5,917 nucleotides of DNA from an uncultured Lachnoanaerobaculum sp. (lineage in GTDB: Bacteria > Bacillota > Clostridia > Lachnospirales > Lachnospiraceae). Made by a program: the position numbers and the translations under genes. The notes below the pieces were generated by a model, which had not been told where the DNA came from, searched no databases, and worked only from the letters and a program-made list of their open reading frames with translations. The stretch covers positions 1-5,917 of the forward strand of contig CALISX010000155.1 in NCBI GenBank assembly GCA_938041725.1. Direction: 5' to 3'. Positions 1 to 5,917 of the stretch are shown here, piece after piece (within the stretch, counting starts at the first letter, position 1; each line of letters opens with the position of its first letter).

Positions 1-1
1 A

Positions 2-604
2 AACATTCTGGATATTGTTCAGCAAATCAAGGAGGATCCGGAAAATGCGGCCTATACCAGGGCTGGCGTTGATCCTTTATTTTCTGCCCCGGAAAACGCC
101 AGAATTTTGGTGGTGGGCCAGGCTCCGGGAGAAAAGGCGGTAAAAAACAAACAATACTGGCGGGATCAAAGCGGAGACCGGCTGCGAGACTGGATGGGGG
201 GGGATGAAGATACCTTTTATAACACAGATCTGCTGGCTGTGGTGCCCATGGATTTTTATTATCCCGGCCGGGGAAAAAGCGGAGATCTGCCCCCCAGGAA
301 GGAGTTTGCGCCAAAGTGGCATCCCTTGATCCTGTCCCGTTTGCCCCATCTCCAGCTAACTCTTTTAATCGGACAGTATGCCATGGGTTACTATTTAAAA
401 GGAAAGATCAAGGGGAATGTGACGCAGACGGTGAAGGCCTACCGGGAGTATGGGCCTGCCTATTTTCCCCTGGTGCATCCCTCTCCCAGAAACCAGATCT
501 GGCTGAAGAAAAATCCCTGGTTTTTAGAGGAAACAGTGTCGGATCTGAAGGCCTGTGTCAAACAAGCCGCCGAACCCTGGCTGCAGGGAAGAGGAAAACT
601 GTAA
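2..604 (+). CDS. Uracil-DNA glycosylase-superfamily protein (5' end cut by window edge)
   Basis: The frame is open from base 2 to the TAA at 602-604, giving 200 visible codons, so only a few N-terminal residues are likely missing. The TTG at 107 is an internal Leu in a conserved strand, not the start. The motif GQAPGE (about 112-132) fits the first active-site motif of the uracil-DNA glycosylase superfamily. SGDRLRDW and GKSGDLPPR follow, and HPSPRN (about 476-493) with WLKKNPWF is the C-terminal active-site motif. This pattern matches the stand-alone family of about 190-200 residues annotated as uracil-DNA glycosylase family protein, expected in the cytoplasm with a role in removing or binding damaged bases. 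The visible part has a single Cys, near the C-terminus, so the 4Fe-4S cluster of family 4/5 enzymes is not supported. Catalysis on uracil is inferred from family only. carA follows after 27 bases, so the two may be co-transcribed. Confidence 0.85.
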   Translation, partial: NILDIVQQIKEDPENAAYTRAGVDPLFSAPENARILVVGQAPGEKAVKNKQYWRDQSGDRLRDWMGGDEDTFYNTDLLAVVPMDFYYPGRGKSGDLPPRKEFAPKWHPLILSRLPHLQLTLLIGQYAMGYYLKGKIKGNVTQTVKAYREYGPAYFPLVHPSPRNQIWLKKNPWFLEETVSDLKACVKQAAEPWLQGRGKL

Positions 605-615
605 GGCAATGTTGA

Positions 616-625
616 GAAGGAAAGG
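616..625 (+). promoter_or_regulatory. Ribosome binding site of carA
   Basis: The purine-rich GAAGGAAAGG lies 6 bases before the ATG at 632. It helps choose 632 over the out-of-frame ATG at 628. There is no room for a separate promoter or leader in the 27-base gap, so carA is probably transcribed from further upstream. Confidence 0.7.
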
Positions 626-631
626 AAATGT

Positions 632-1708
632 ATGAAAGCATATCTGATATTGGAGGACGGCAGCGTATATGAGGGAAAGCATATAGGGGCCAGGAAAGAA
701 GTGGTAAGTGAGATTGTCTTTAATACTTCCATGACCGGTTATTTGGAGGTTATGACAGATCCTTCCTATATAGGACAGGCGGTGGTCATGACCTACCCCC
801 TGATTGGAAATTATGGGATTTGCCGGGAGGATATGGAGTCGGATCGTCCCTGGATTGATGCCTTGATTGTGCGGGAGTTGTCCCGGACTGCTTCCAATTT
901 CCGCAGCCAGGGGACGGTGGAGGAGTTCCTGTTACAATACGATATCCCCGGCATCTGTGGCATTGACACCAGAGATTTGACCAAACGATTAAGGGAGCAT
1001 GGCACCATGAATGGCATGCTTACCACAGAGCTGAATCAGGGAATGGAAAAAATACAGGAAAAAATCCGCTCCTACCAGGTAAAGGGAGTGGTGCAGGCGG
1101 TGACCGCCAAGGAAGTCTATAGACTGGAGGGAGAAGGAAAAAGAGTGGCCCTTTTGGACTATGGGGTGAAGAAAAGCATTGCCAGGCAGTTAAACCTGCG
1201 GGGCTGTGAGGTTACGGTGTATCCGGCGGATACGCCGGCTAAGGTGATTATCGACAGCCGCCCCGATGGTATTATGCTTAGCAATGGGCCGGGGAATCCC
1301 AAGGAAAATACAGATATTATCCGGGAGGTGCGGGTTTTATACGAATCCGATATTCCTATTTTTGCCATTTGCCTGGGACATCAGCTTATGGCTCTGGCTG
1401 CAGGAGGGGATACCTATAAATTAAAATACGGTCATAGAGGGGGCAATCATCCTGTGAAGGATCTGGAAACCGGCAGAACCTATATCTCCTCCCAGAATCA
1501 TGGCTATGCAGTGGATCCGGAAAGCCTGGATCCGGGCATTGCCCGGCAGGCCTTTGTCAATGTAAACGATGGCACCAATGAGGGGCTCTCCTACAGGGGC
1601 AAAAAAATTTTTACAGTACAGCATCATCCGGAGGCCTGCCCTGGTCCCCAGGACAGCGCATACCTGTTTGACCGTTTTATTCAGATGATGGAGGAGCACC
1701 ATGCCTAG
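632..1708 (+). CDS. carA: Carbamoyl-phosphate synthase small subunit (glutaminase)
   Basis: This 358-residue protein hydrolyses glutamine and passes ammonia to CarB for carbamoyl phosphate synthesis, feeding arginine and pyrimidine pathways in the cytoplasm. The N-terminal CarA domain (residues 1 to about 150) has the family stretch FNTSMTGY, then TDPSY and IDTRDLT. The class I glutamine amidotransferase domain begins near residue 170 ([10 protein letters not shown]). It carries LSNGPGNP, the nucleophile Cys247 in ICLGHQ, GGNHPV, SQNHG, and the catalytic pair His332 and Glu334 in HHPEA. Length is normal for the family (about 350-385) and no lesion is visible. The start is supported by a good ribosome binding site. 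The last 8 bases overlap the carB start, typical of translationally coupled carAB. Firmicutes often carry two such pairs (arginine- or pyrimidine-type); the window does not show which this is. Confidence 0.97.
   Translation: MKAYLILEDGSVYEGKHIGARKEVVSEIVFNTSMTGYLEVMTDPSYIGQAVVMTYPLIGNYGICREDMESDRPWIDALIVRELSRTASNFRSQGTVEEFLLQYDIPGICGIDTRDLTKRLREHGTMNGMLTTELNQGMEKIQEKIRSYQVKGVVQAVTAKEVYRLEGEGKRVALLDYGVKKSIARQLNLRGCEVTVYPADTPAKVIIDSRPDGIMLSNGPGNPKENTDIIREVRVLYESDIPIFAICLGHQLMALAAGGDTYKLKYGHRGGNHPVKDLETGRTYISSQNHGYAVDPESLDPGIARQAFVNVNDGTNEGLSYRGKKIFTVQHHPEACPGPQDSAYLFDRFIQMMEEHHA
1690..1696 (+). promoter_or_regulatory. Ribosome binding site of carB inside carA
   Basis: GGAGGAG sits within the last carA codons, 4 bases before the ATG at 1701. 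With the 8-base gene overlap it points to coupled translation of carA and carB and fixes the carB start, which also matches the family N-terminus. Confidence 0.7.
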
Positions 1709-2720
1709 AAATCCCAAGATAAAAAAAGTCCTTGTAATCGGTTCCGGTCCCATTATCATCGGCCAGGCCGCTGAGTTTGACTATGCAGGCACCCAGGCCT
1801 GCCGCTCCCTGAAGGAGGAGGGAGTGGAGGTGGTATTGATTAACTCCAATCCCGCCACCATTATGACGGATAAGGATATTGCGGACCGGGTATATATTGA
1901 ACCCTTAACAGCCAAGGTGGTAAAGGAGCTGATCAAAAAAGAAAGACCAGATTCTGTTTTGCCCACTTTGGGGGGACAGGCAGGATTAAATCTGGCCATG
2001 GAGCTGTTTGAAGACGGCTTTTTAGAAGAGCAGGGGGTGGCGCTCATCGGCACCACCGCCCTTACCATCCAAAAGGCGGAGGACCGGGAAACCTTTAAGG
2101 AAACCATGGAAAAGATCGGGGAGCCCATTGCAGCCTCCATGGTGGTGGAGGATGTGGAAACCGGTGTGCAGTATGCCGGGGAAATCGGCTATCCTGTGGT
2201 GCTACGTCCTGCCTACACCTTGGGGGGCTCCGGCGGAGGGATTGTAAACAATGAGGAGGAACTAAGGGAAACCCTGGAAAACGGTCTGCGCCTTTCCCGT
2301 GTGGGACAGGTTTTAGTGGAGCGCTGTATTGCGGGATGGAAGGAAATCGAATATGAGGTTATGCGGGACGGCATTGGCAATGTAATCACCGTGTGCGATA
2401 TGGAAAACCTGGATCCTGTGGGGGTGCATACAGGGGATTCCATTGTGGTGGCTCCCAGCCAGACCTTGGGAGACAAGGAATACCAGATGCTGCGTACCTC
2501 TGCCTTGAATATTATTACGGAGCTGGAGATTACCGGGGGCTGCAATGTGCAGTTTGCGCTCCATCCCGTTCCTCTGCTTTGGCCAGCAAAGCTACCGGCT
2601 ATCCCATTGCCAAGGTGGCGGCAAAGATTGCCCTGGGCTATACCCTGGATGAAATCAAAAACGCCGTTACCGGAAAGACCTATGCCTCCTTTGAACCCAT
2701 GCTGGACTACTGTGTGGTGA
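1701..2720 (+). CDS. carB: N-terminal fragment of CarB as now encoded
   Basis: This frame gives 339 residues, of which the first 289 are real CarB; residues 290-339 are an out-of-frame tail ending at TGA 2718-2720. The genuine part carries the ATP-grasp residues at positions equal to E. coli CarB: Arg129 (KAEDR), Arg169 (LRPAYT), the glycine loop GGSGGG at 175-180, Glu215 (GWKE) and His243 (GVHTGDS). Gln284 matches the metal ligand Gln285 of E. coli. The other metal ligands, Glu299 and Asn301 in E. coli, are gone. The fragment therefore lacks a complete first active site and probably would not fold well. It has the normal CarB start and ribosome binding site, so it should still be translated if the operon is transcribed. 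Confidence 0.75.
   Translation: MPRNPKIKKVLVIGSGPIIIGQAAEFDYAGTQACRSLKEEGVEVVLINSNPATIMTDKDIADRVYIEPLTAKVVKELIKKERPDSVLPTLGGQAGLNLAMELFEDGFLEEQGVALIGTTALTIQKAEDRETFKETMEKIGEPIAASMVVEDVETGVQYAGEIGYPVVLRPAYTLGGSGGGIVNNEEELRETLENGLRLSRVGQVLVERCIAGWKEIEYEVMRDGIGNVITVCDMENLDPVGVHTGDSIVVAPSQTLGDKEYQMLRTSALNIITELEITGGCNVQFALHPVPLLWPAKLPAIPLPRWRQRLPWAIPWMKSKTPLPERPMPPLNPCWTTVW
2565..2569 (+). other. Deletion junction in carB (about 46 bases missing)
   Basis: The first-frame codons CAT CCC (2562-2567) meet the second-frame codons TCC CGT TCC (2564-2572). In E. coli CarB 15 residues separate the matching Pro and Arg, which predicts a loss of 46 bases, and 46 leaves remainder 1 on division by 3, exactly the frame change seen. 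The joint reads TCCCGT. An ancestral Val-Ser-Arg stretch could also have carried TCCCG, so a short direct repeat may have driven the deletion; this last point is inference. Confidence 0.8.
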
Positions 2721-2722
2721 AG

Positions 2723-5700
2723 ATGCCAAGACTGCCCTTTGATAAGTTCCTGTCTGCCAACCGGGTGCTGGGCACCCAGATGAAGGCCACGGGAGAGGTG
2801 ATGAGCATCTGCACCAATTTTGAAGGGGCACTGATGAAGGCCATCCGTTCTCTGGAGCAGCATGTGGAAAGTCTTTTAGACTATGATTATACGGCCCTGG
2901 ACCGGGAAGGACTGTTAGAGGAAATGCATAAGGTGGATGACAGAAGGATCTGGGTGATTGCCCAGGCCCTCCGAAAGGACATTTCCTATGAGGAGATCCA
3001 TCGCATTACCCGTTTTGATCCCTGGTTTATTGCTAAAATTGACAATCTGGTGCAGTTTGAAAACCGGTTAAGAACAGAACCCCTGGAAAAGGAGCTTTTG
3101 TCCCAGGCAAAGAAATGGGAATTCCCGGATTCGGTGATTGCCAGGCTTTCCGGAAAAAGGGCAGAAGAGATCAAAGCGCTGCGAAGGGAATATGGCATTC
3201 AGGTGGCCTATAAGATCGTGGATACCTGCGCCGGAGAATTTTCCTCGGAAACACCTTATTTTTATTCCTGCTATGACGGGGTTAATGAAGCTCCCCATAC
3301 AGAGGGCAAAAAGAAGGTGCTGGTGCTGGGTTCCGGTCCCATCCGCATTGGACAGGGTATTGAATTTGACTACTGCAGTGTGCACTGTACCTGGGAGTTT
3401 TCCAGACAGGGCTATGAAACCATTATTGTAAACAACAATCCGGAAACCGTCAGCACGGATTTTGATATTGCGGACAAGCTGTATTTTGAGCCTCTTACAG
3501 AGGAGGATGTGGAAAGCATTGTAGAGCTGGAAAAGCCCGATGGAGCAGTGGTGCAGTTTGGAGGACAAACCGCCATTAAGCTGACCAAGCATCTGATGGA
3601 AATCGGGGTGCCGATTCTGGGAACCCGGGCAGAGGATGTGGATGCGGCGGAGGATAGAGAAATCTTTGACAGGATTTTGGAACGGTGTCAGATCCCAAGG
3701 CCCATGGGTAAAACCGTGTACACCGCTGGAGAGGCCAAGGAAGCAGCCAGGCAGCTGGGGTATCCCGTGCTGGTACGCCCCTCCTATGTGCTGGGAGGCC
3801 AGGGAATGCAGATTGCCATCCAGGAGCAGGACATTGACGAGTTCATCGGCATTATTAACCGGATCCAGCAGGAACACCCCATTTTGGTGGATAAGTATGT
3901 GCTGGGAAAGGAAGTCGAGGTGGATGCGGTTTGCGACGGGGAGGATGTGCTGATCCCTGGCATTATGGAGCATATTGAAAGGGCGGGCATCCACTCCGGG
4001 GATTCTATTTCCGTGTATCCTGCCCAAAGTCTCAGCCCAGGAGTCAGAGAAAAGATCATTGACTATACGAAAAAGCTGGCCATGGCCCTTCATGTCAAGG
4101 GAATGATTAACATTCAGTTTATAGCGGAGGGGGAGGAGGTCTATGTTATTGAGGTAAATCCCAGGTCCTCCCGTACCGTGCCCTATATCAGCAAGGTAAC
4201 AGGCATTCCCATTATTGCTTTGGCTACCAAGGTCATCTGCGGGCAAAAGCTAAGGGATATGGGATATACCCCGGGACTGGCCAGGGAGTCGGAATATATT
4301 GCAGTGAAAATGCCGGTATTCTCCTTTGAAAAGATCCGGGGAGCGGATGTGTCCCTGGGACCAGAGATGAAGTCCACAGGAGAATGCCTGGGTATTGCCA
4401 AAACCTTTCAGGAGGCTTTGTACAAGGCCTTCCAGGGGGCGGGCATCCAGTTGCCAAAGCATAAGAAAATGATTATTACTGTGCGGGATTCGGATAAGGA
4501 AGAGGTCATTGATATTGCCGCCGGTTTTGCCAGGGTGGGCTATACCATATATTCCACCATGGGCACCGCCTCTCTTTTAAACAGCCATGGTATTAAGGCT
4601 TTGCCTGTGCGGAAGCTGGAGCAGGAAAGTCCCAATATTCTGGACTTGATTTTGGGGCATGAGATTGACATTGTCATAGATATCCCCCCCCAGGGAGCGG
4701 ACAGAAGCCGGGACGGCTTTGTGATCCGCAGAAATGCCATTGAAACCGGGGTGAATGTACTTACCTCCTTGGATACCGCCAGAGCCCTGGCCAGCTCCTT
4801 GGAAAGCCATACCCAGCAGATTTCCCTGGTGGATATTTCGGAGATTACCAGGAAGGAAGGCCCCAGGGTATTAAATATCGGTTCTTTGAACCTGGATAAG
4901 GTATACCAGGTGGAGCATTTTGTTCAGGCCAAGGAAACCATTAAGGCTTTGGAATACGGGGAATTTTGCGGTGGAAAGGGACTGAATCAGTCTGTGGCTT
5001 TGGCCAGAGCCGGCGCCCATGTGGTGCATGGGGGAGCAGTGGGGGCAGACGGCGGCCCGCTGCTCAAAACCCTAAGGGAAGCCGGTGTGGATACGGAAAG
5101 GATTTTAGAGGTGGAGGGTGTCAGCGGCCATGCCATGATTCAGGTGGATGCCGCAGGCCAGAATAATATTTTGATTTTTGGAGGGGCCAATGACCGACTC
5201 ACACCGGAATATATCCGGAAGTTGACCTCTGGCTTTGGTTCCGGGGATCTTTGTCTTTTGCAAAACGAGACCAGCCATGTGGCGGAGGCTATAAAAGAGG
5301 CAAAAAAACAGGGGATGCAGGTGGCATTTAATCCCTCCCCTATTACCCAGGGGGTAATGGATCTGCCCCTGGAGCTTGTGGATATTTTTCTGGTGAATGA
5401 AATCGAAGCCCTGGCCCTGGCAGGACAGGAGGGTGGGCAAGAGCCGGCCTTTGAGGTGAAGGAAACCAGAGAGCGGTTAAGGAAGCAATATCCTGGTGCC
5501 TTGTTTGTGCTTACCATGGGAGAAAAGGGGGTTTTTGCCTTTGACAGCGCCCAGGAGTATTTTGTTCCCTCCCATCCTGTGGAGGCGGTGGATACCACAG
5601 CGGCGGGAGATACCTTCTGCGGGTACTTTCTGGCAGCTAAGCTGGAGGGAAAGGATCTGCTGTCTTCCCTCAAGCTGGCCAATGGGGCAGCGGCCCTGTC

Positions 5701-5773
5701 AGTAATGGAGAAGGGGGCGGCTCCCAGTATCCCGGTTGGAGCCCGGGTCAAGGCCTTTTTAGAGAAGTGCTGA
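2723..5773 (+). CDS. C-terminal CarB joined in frame to a ribokinase-type kinase
   Basis: The second frame is open far upstream, but everything before about 2564 is a shadow of the first carB frame. The first plausible start after the junction is ATG at 2723, two bases after the TGA that ends the N-terminal fragment, which would suit reinitiation; TTG 2579 and ATG 2699 are alternatives. From 2723 the product would have 1016 residues: the end of the first synthetase domain, the oligomerisation domain, the complete second ATP-grasp domain, the MGS-like domain and a complete PfkB-family kinase. The CarB part ends near LVDISEIT (to 4849), six residues (RKEGPR) follow, and the kinase begins at VLNIGSLNLD. 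I know of no standard CarB-ribokinase fusion, so this is either new or results from a small deletion that removed a stop and a start. Whether the protein is made is unknown. Confidence 0.6.
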   Translation: MPRLPFDKFLSANRVLGTQMKATGEVMSICTNFEGALMKAIRSLEQHVESLLDYDYTALDREGLLEEMHKVDDRRIWVIAQALRKDISYEEIHRITRFDPWFIAKIDNLVQFENRLRTEPLEKELLSQAKKWEFPDSVIARLSGKRAEEIKALRREYGIQVAYKIVDTCAGEFSSETPYFYSCYDGVNEAPHTEGKKKVLVLGSGPIRIGQGIEFDYCSVHCTWEFSRQGYETIIVNNNPETVSTDFDIADKLYFEPLTEEDVESIVELEKPDGAVVQFGGQTAIKLTKHLMEIGVPILGTRAEDVDAAEDREIFDRILERCQIPRPMGKTVYTAGEAKEAARQLGYPVLVRPSYVLGGQGMQIAIQEQDIDEFIGIINRIQQEHPILVDKYVLGKEVEVDAVCDGEDVLIPGIMEHIERAGIHSGDSISVYPAQSLSPGVREKIIDYTKKLAMALHVKGMINIQFIAEGEEVYVIEVNPRSSRTVPYISKVTGIPIIALATKVICGQKLRDMGYTPGLARESEYIAVKMPVFSFEKIRGADVSLGPEMKSTGECLGIAKTFQEALYKAFQGAGIQLPKHKKMIITVRDSDKEEVIDIAAGFARVGYTIYSTMGTASLLNSHGIKALPVRKLEQESPNILDLILGHEIDIVIDIPPQGADRSRDGFVIRRNAIETGVNVLTSLDTARALASSLESHTQQISLVDISEITRKEGPRVLNIGSLNLDKVYQVEHFVQAKETIKALEYGEFCGGKGLNQSVALARAGAHVVHGGAVGADGGPLLKTLREAGVDTERILEVEGVSGHAMIQVDAAGQNNILIFGGANDRLTPEYIRKLTSGFGSGDLCLLQNETSHVAEAIKEAKKQGMQVAFNPSPITQGVMDLPLELVDIFLVNEIEALALAGQEGGQEPAFEVKETRERLRKQYPGALFVLTMGEKGVFAFDSAQEYFVPSHPVEAVDTTAAGDTFCGYFLAAKLEGKDLLSSLKLANGAAALSVMEKGAAPSIPVGARVKAFLEKC
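4851..4860 (+). promoter_or_regulatory. Possible relic ribosome binding site at the carB-kinase joint
   Basis: GGAAGGAAGG lies just before the kinase homology (from 4868) and looks like the ribosome binding sites of carA and carB. No ATG, GTG or TTG follows at a usable distance before the kinase core. This suggests the joint was once an intergenic or overlapping start region. It now encodes the linker residues RKEG. Confidence 0.35.
4868..5773 (+). CDS. rbsK: Ribokinase-like PfkB-family sugar kinase (no own start codon)
   Basis: This part gives 301 residues to the TGA at 5771-5773, the usual ribokinase size (E. coli RbsK 309). Ribokinase phosphorylates ribose to ribose 5-phosphate with ATP in the cytoplasm. 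Visible signatures are GSLNLD (from 4880; Asn and Asp of the sugar site), GGKGLN (4970-4987; N-terminal PfkB signature), GGAND, QNETS with the sugar-side Glu at 5267, NPSP (5330-5341), NEIE (5396-5407; metal-binding motif), and DTTAAGDTF with the catalytic Asp at 5609. KGAAPSIP near the end fits the monovalent-cation loop of ribokinases. All key residues are present, so the kinase part looks functional. Ribose is the likeliest substrate, but a related pentose or nucleoside cannot be excluded. The first in-frame ATG is deep inside the domain, so as written it can only be made as the C-terminal part of the fused product. The next gene encodes a likely lipoprotein, perhaps a sugar-binding one. 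Confidence 0.85.
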   Translation, partial: VLNIGSLNLDKVYQVEHFVQAKETIKALEYGEFCGGKGLNQSVALARAGAHVVHGGAVGADGGPLLKTLREAGVDTERILEVEGVSGHAMIQVDAAGQNNILIFGGANDRLTPEYIRKLTSGFGSGDLCLLQNETSHVAEAIKEAKKQGMQVAFNPSPITQGVMDLPLELVDIFLVNEIEALALAGQEGGQEPAFEVKETRERLRKQYPGALFVLTMGEKGVFAFDSAQEYFVPSHPVEAVDTTAAGDTFCGYFLAAKLEGKDLLSSLKLANGAAALSVMEKGAAPSIPVGARVKAFLEKC

Positions 5774-5849
5774 CAGGGCTGTTTTGCAGCTAAATGCTGC
5801 GTAAGATGGATAGCGGGTGGTGCCGGGTACACTGGAATGGGGGTTTATT

Positions 5850-5917
5850 ATGAAAATAAGAGGATACACAGGATGGGCGGCAATGCTGGTGTTAACCGGT
5901 GCTTTGCTGGCAGGATG
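5850..5917 (+). CDS. Start of a putative lipoprotein gene (3' end cut by window edge)
   Basis: ATG at 5850 opens 22 codons plus two bases. The peptide has a short basic start (MKIR), a hydrophobic stretch (AAMLVLTGALLAG) and ends in LLAG followed by TG, which would give Cys if the next base is C or T. That would complete a lipobox (LLAG-C) for signal peptidase II, so an exported, membrane-anchored lipoprotein is likely; in Firmicutes many such proteins are ABC-transporter binding proteins, but the function cannot be told here. A G-rich stretch at 5833-5843 is a modest ribosome binding site. Confidence 0.6.
   Translation, partial: MKIRGYTGWAAMLVLTGALLAG

Larger units (their letters stand above)
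1701..4849 (+). pseudogene. carB: Carbamoyl-phosphate synthase large subunit, broken by an internal frameshifting deletion
   Basis: CarB homology covers the whole gene but in two frames: 1701-2567, then from about 2564 to 4849. Domains in order are carboxyphosphate synthetase ATP-grasp (1701 to about 2880, interrupted), oligomerisation domain (about 2880-3300), carbamoyl phosphate synthetase ATP-grasp (about 3309-4460) and MGS-like allosteric domain (about 4466-4800). The second active site is intact, with its metal-site residues Gln at 4115, Glu at 4151 and Asn at 4157, then Arg at 4163. At 2562-2570 the text jumps from VQFALHP straight to [10 protein letters not shown]. coli CarB has 14 residues between these blocks, including the ExNPR metal and phosphate site. 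Adding back the missing part gives about 1065 residues, the normal CarB size, so nothing else seems lost. No stop follows the MGS domain; the frame runs on into a sugar kinase. An assembly error cannot be excluded. Confidence 0.88.

Noticed and set aside
2393..2563. Upstream part of the second carB frame, read as the start of the fused protein
   Set aside because: This stretch overlaps genuine CarB in the first frame and its translation has no CarB similarity; homology in the second frame begins at about 2564.
2540..2600. Programmed ribosomal frameshifting in carB
   Set aside because: No slippery heptamer is seen at the joint, and about 14 conserved residues are missing, which a frameshift cannot supply.
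2213..2863. Minus-strand open frame of 216 codons across the carB lesion
   Set aside because: Antisense shadow of carB with low-complexity, non-protein-like composition; it does not explain the frame change.
3068..4246. Long open frame on the minus strand (392 codons) opposite carB
   Set aside because: It is antisense to a highly conserved CarB region, has no recognisable motif, and is explained by codon bias of the + strand gene.
5786..5800. Small hairpin GCAGC-TAAAT-GCTGC after the kinase stop
   Set aside because: The stem is only 5 pairs and no T-run follows, so it does not qualify as an intrinsic terminator.
5784..5812. Possible promoter (TTGCAG, 17 bases, TGGATA) before the lipoprotein gene
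   Set aside because: The spacing fits, but both boxes match the consensus poorly.
5140..5832. Minus-strand open frame of 230 codons opposite the kinase
   Set aside because: Antisense to a well-conserved kinase; Ser/Pro-rich shadow translation with no family resemblance.
5811..5832. T-box-like sequence (GGGTGGTGCCGGG) before the lipoprotein gene
   Set aside because: It resembles the T-box core, but the gap is only 76 bases, with no specifier stem and no terminator or antiterminator pair.

Overview
The window looks like chromosomal DNA of a Gram-positive anaerobe of the Clostridia, most likely Lachnospiraceae or a close relative. This is inferred from protein style (CarA and CarB of clostridial type, a cysteine-poor uracil-DNA glycosylase-like protein), strong purine-rich Shine-Dalgarno sites, tight head-to-tail packing and mid-range GC. 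No RNA gene, CRISPR array, insertion sequence or phage gene is visible. All genes lie on the + strand.

Layout. Positions 2-604 hold the nearly complete 3' part of a uracil-DNA glycosylase-superfamily gene cut by the left edge. After 27 bases comes carA (632-1708), intact. carB starts inside the end of carA (8-base overlap, start 1701) and is broken. It reads well up to about 2567, then an internal deletion of about 46 bases shifts the rest of the gene into another frame. The carB homology continues in that second frame to about 4849. The same frame then runs without a stop into a full-length ribokinase-type sugar kinase ending at 5773. A 76-base gap follows, and at 5850 a new gene begins with a lipoprotein-like signal peptide and is cut by the right edge.

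How the genes work together. CarA (glutaminase) and CarB (synthetase) together make carbamoyl phosphate for arginine and pyrimidine synthesis. As written, the large subunit cannot be made in one piece, and the lost stretch includes metal-binding residues of the first ATP-grasp site, so frameshifting alone would not restore it. The rest of carB shows no other lesion, so the damage is either recent or an assembly problem. The sugar kinase has no start codon of its own at the expected place and is continuous with the C-terminal half of CarB. This is either a genuine gene fusion or the product of a second small deletion that removed the carB stop and the kinase start. These two events in one gene are the main points of interest; nothing else in the window looks like a new system.
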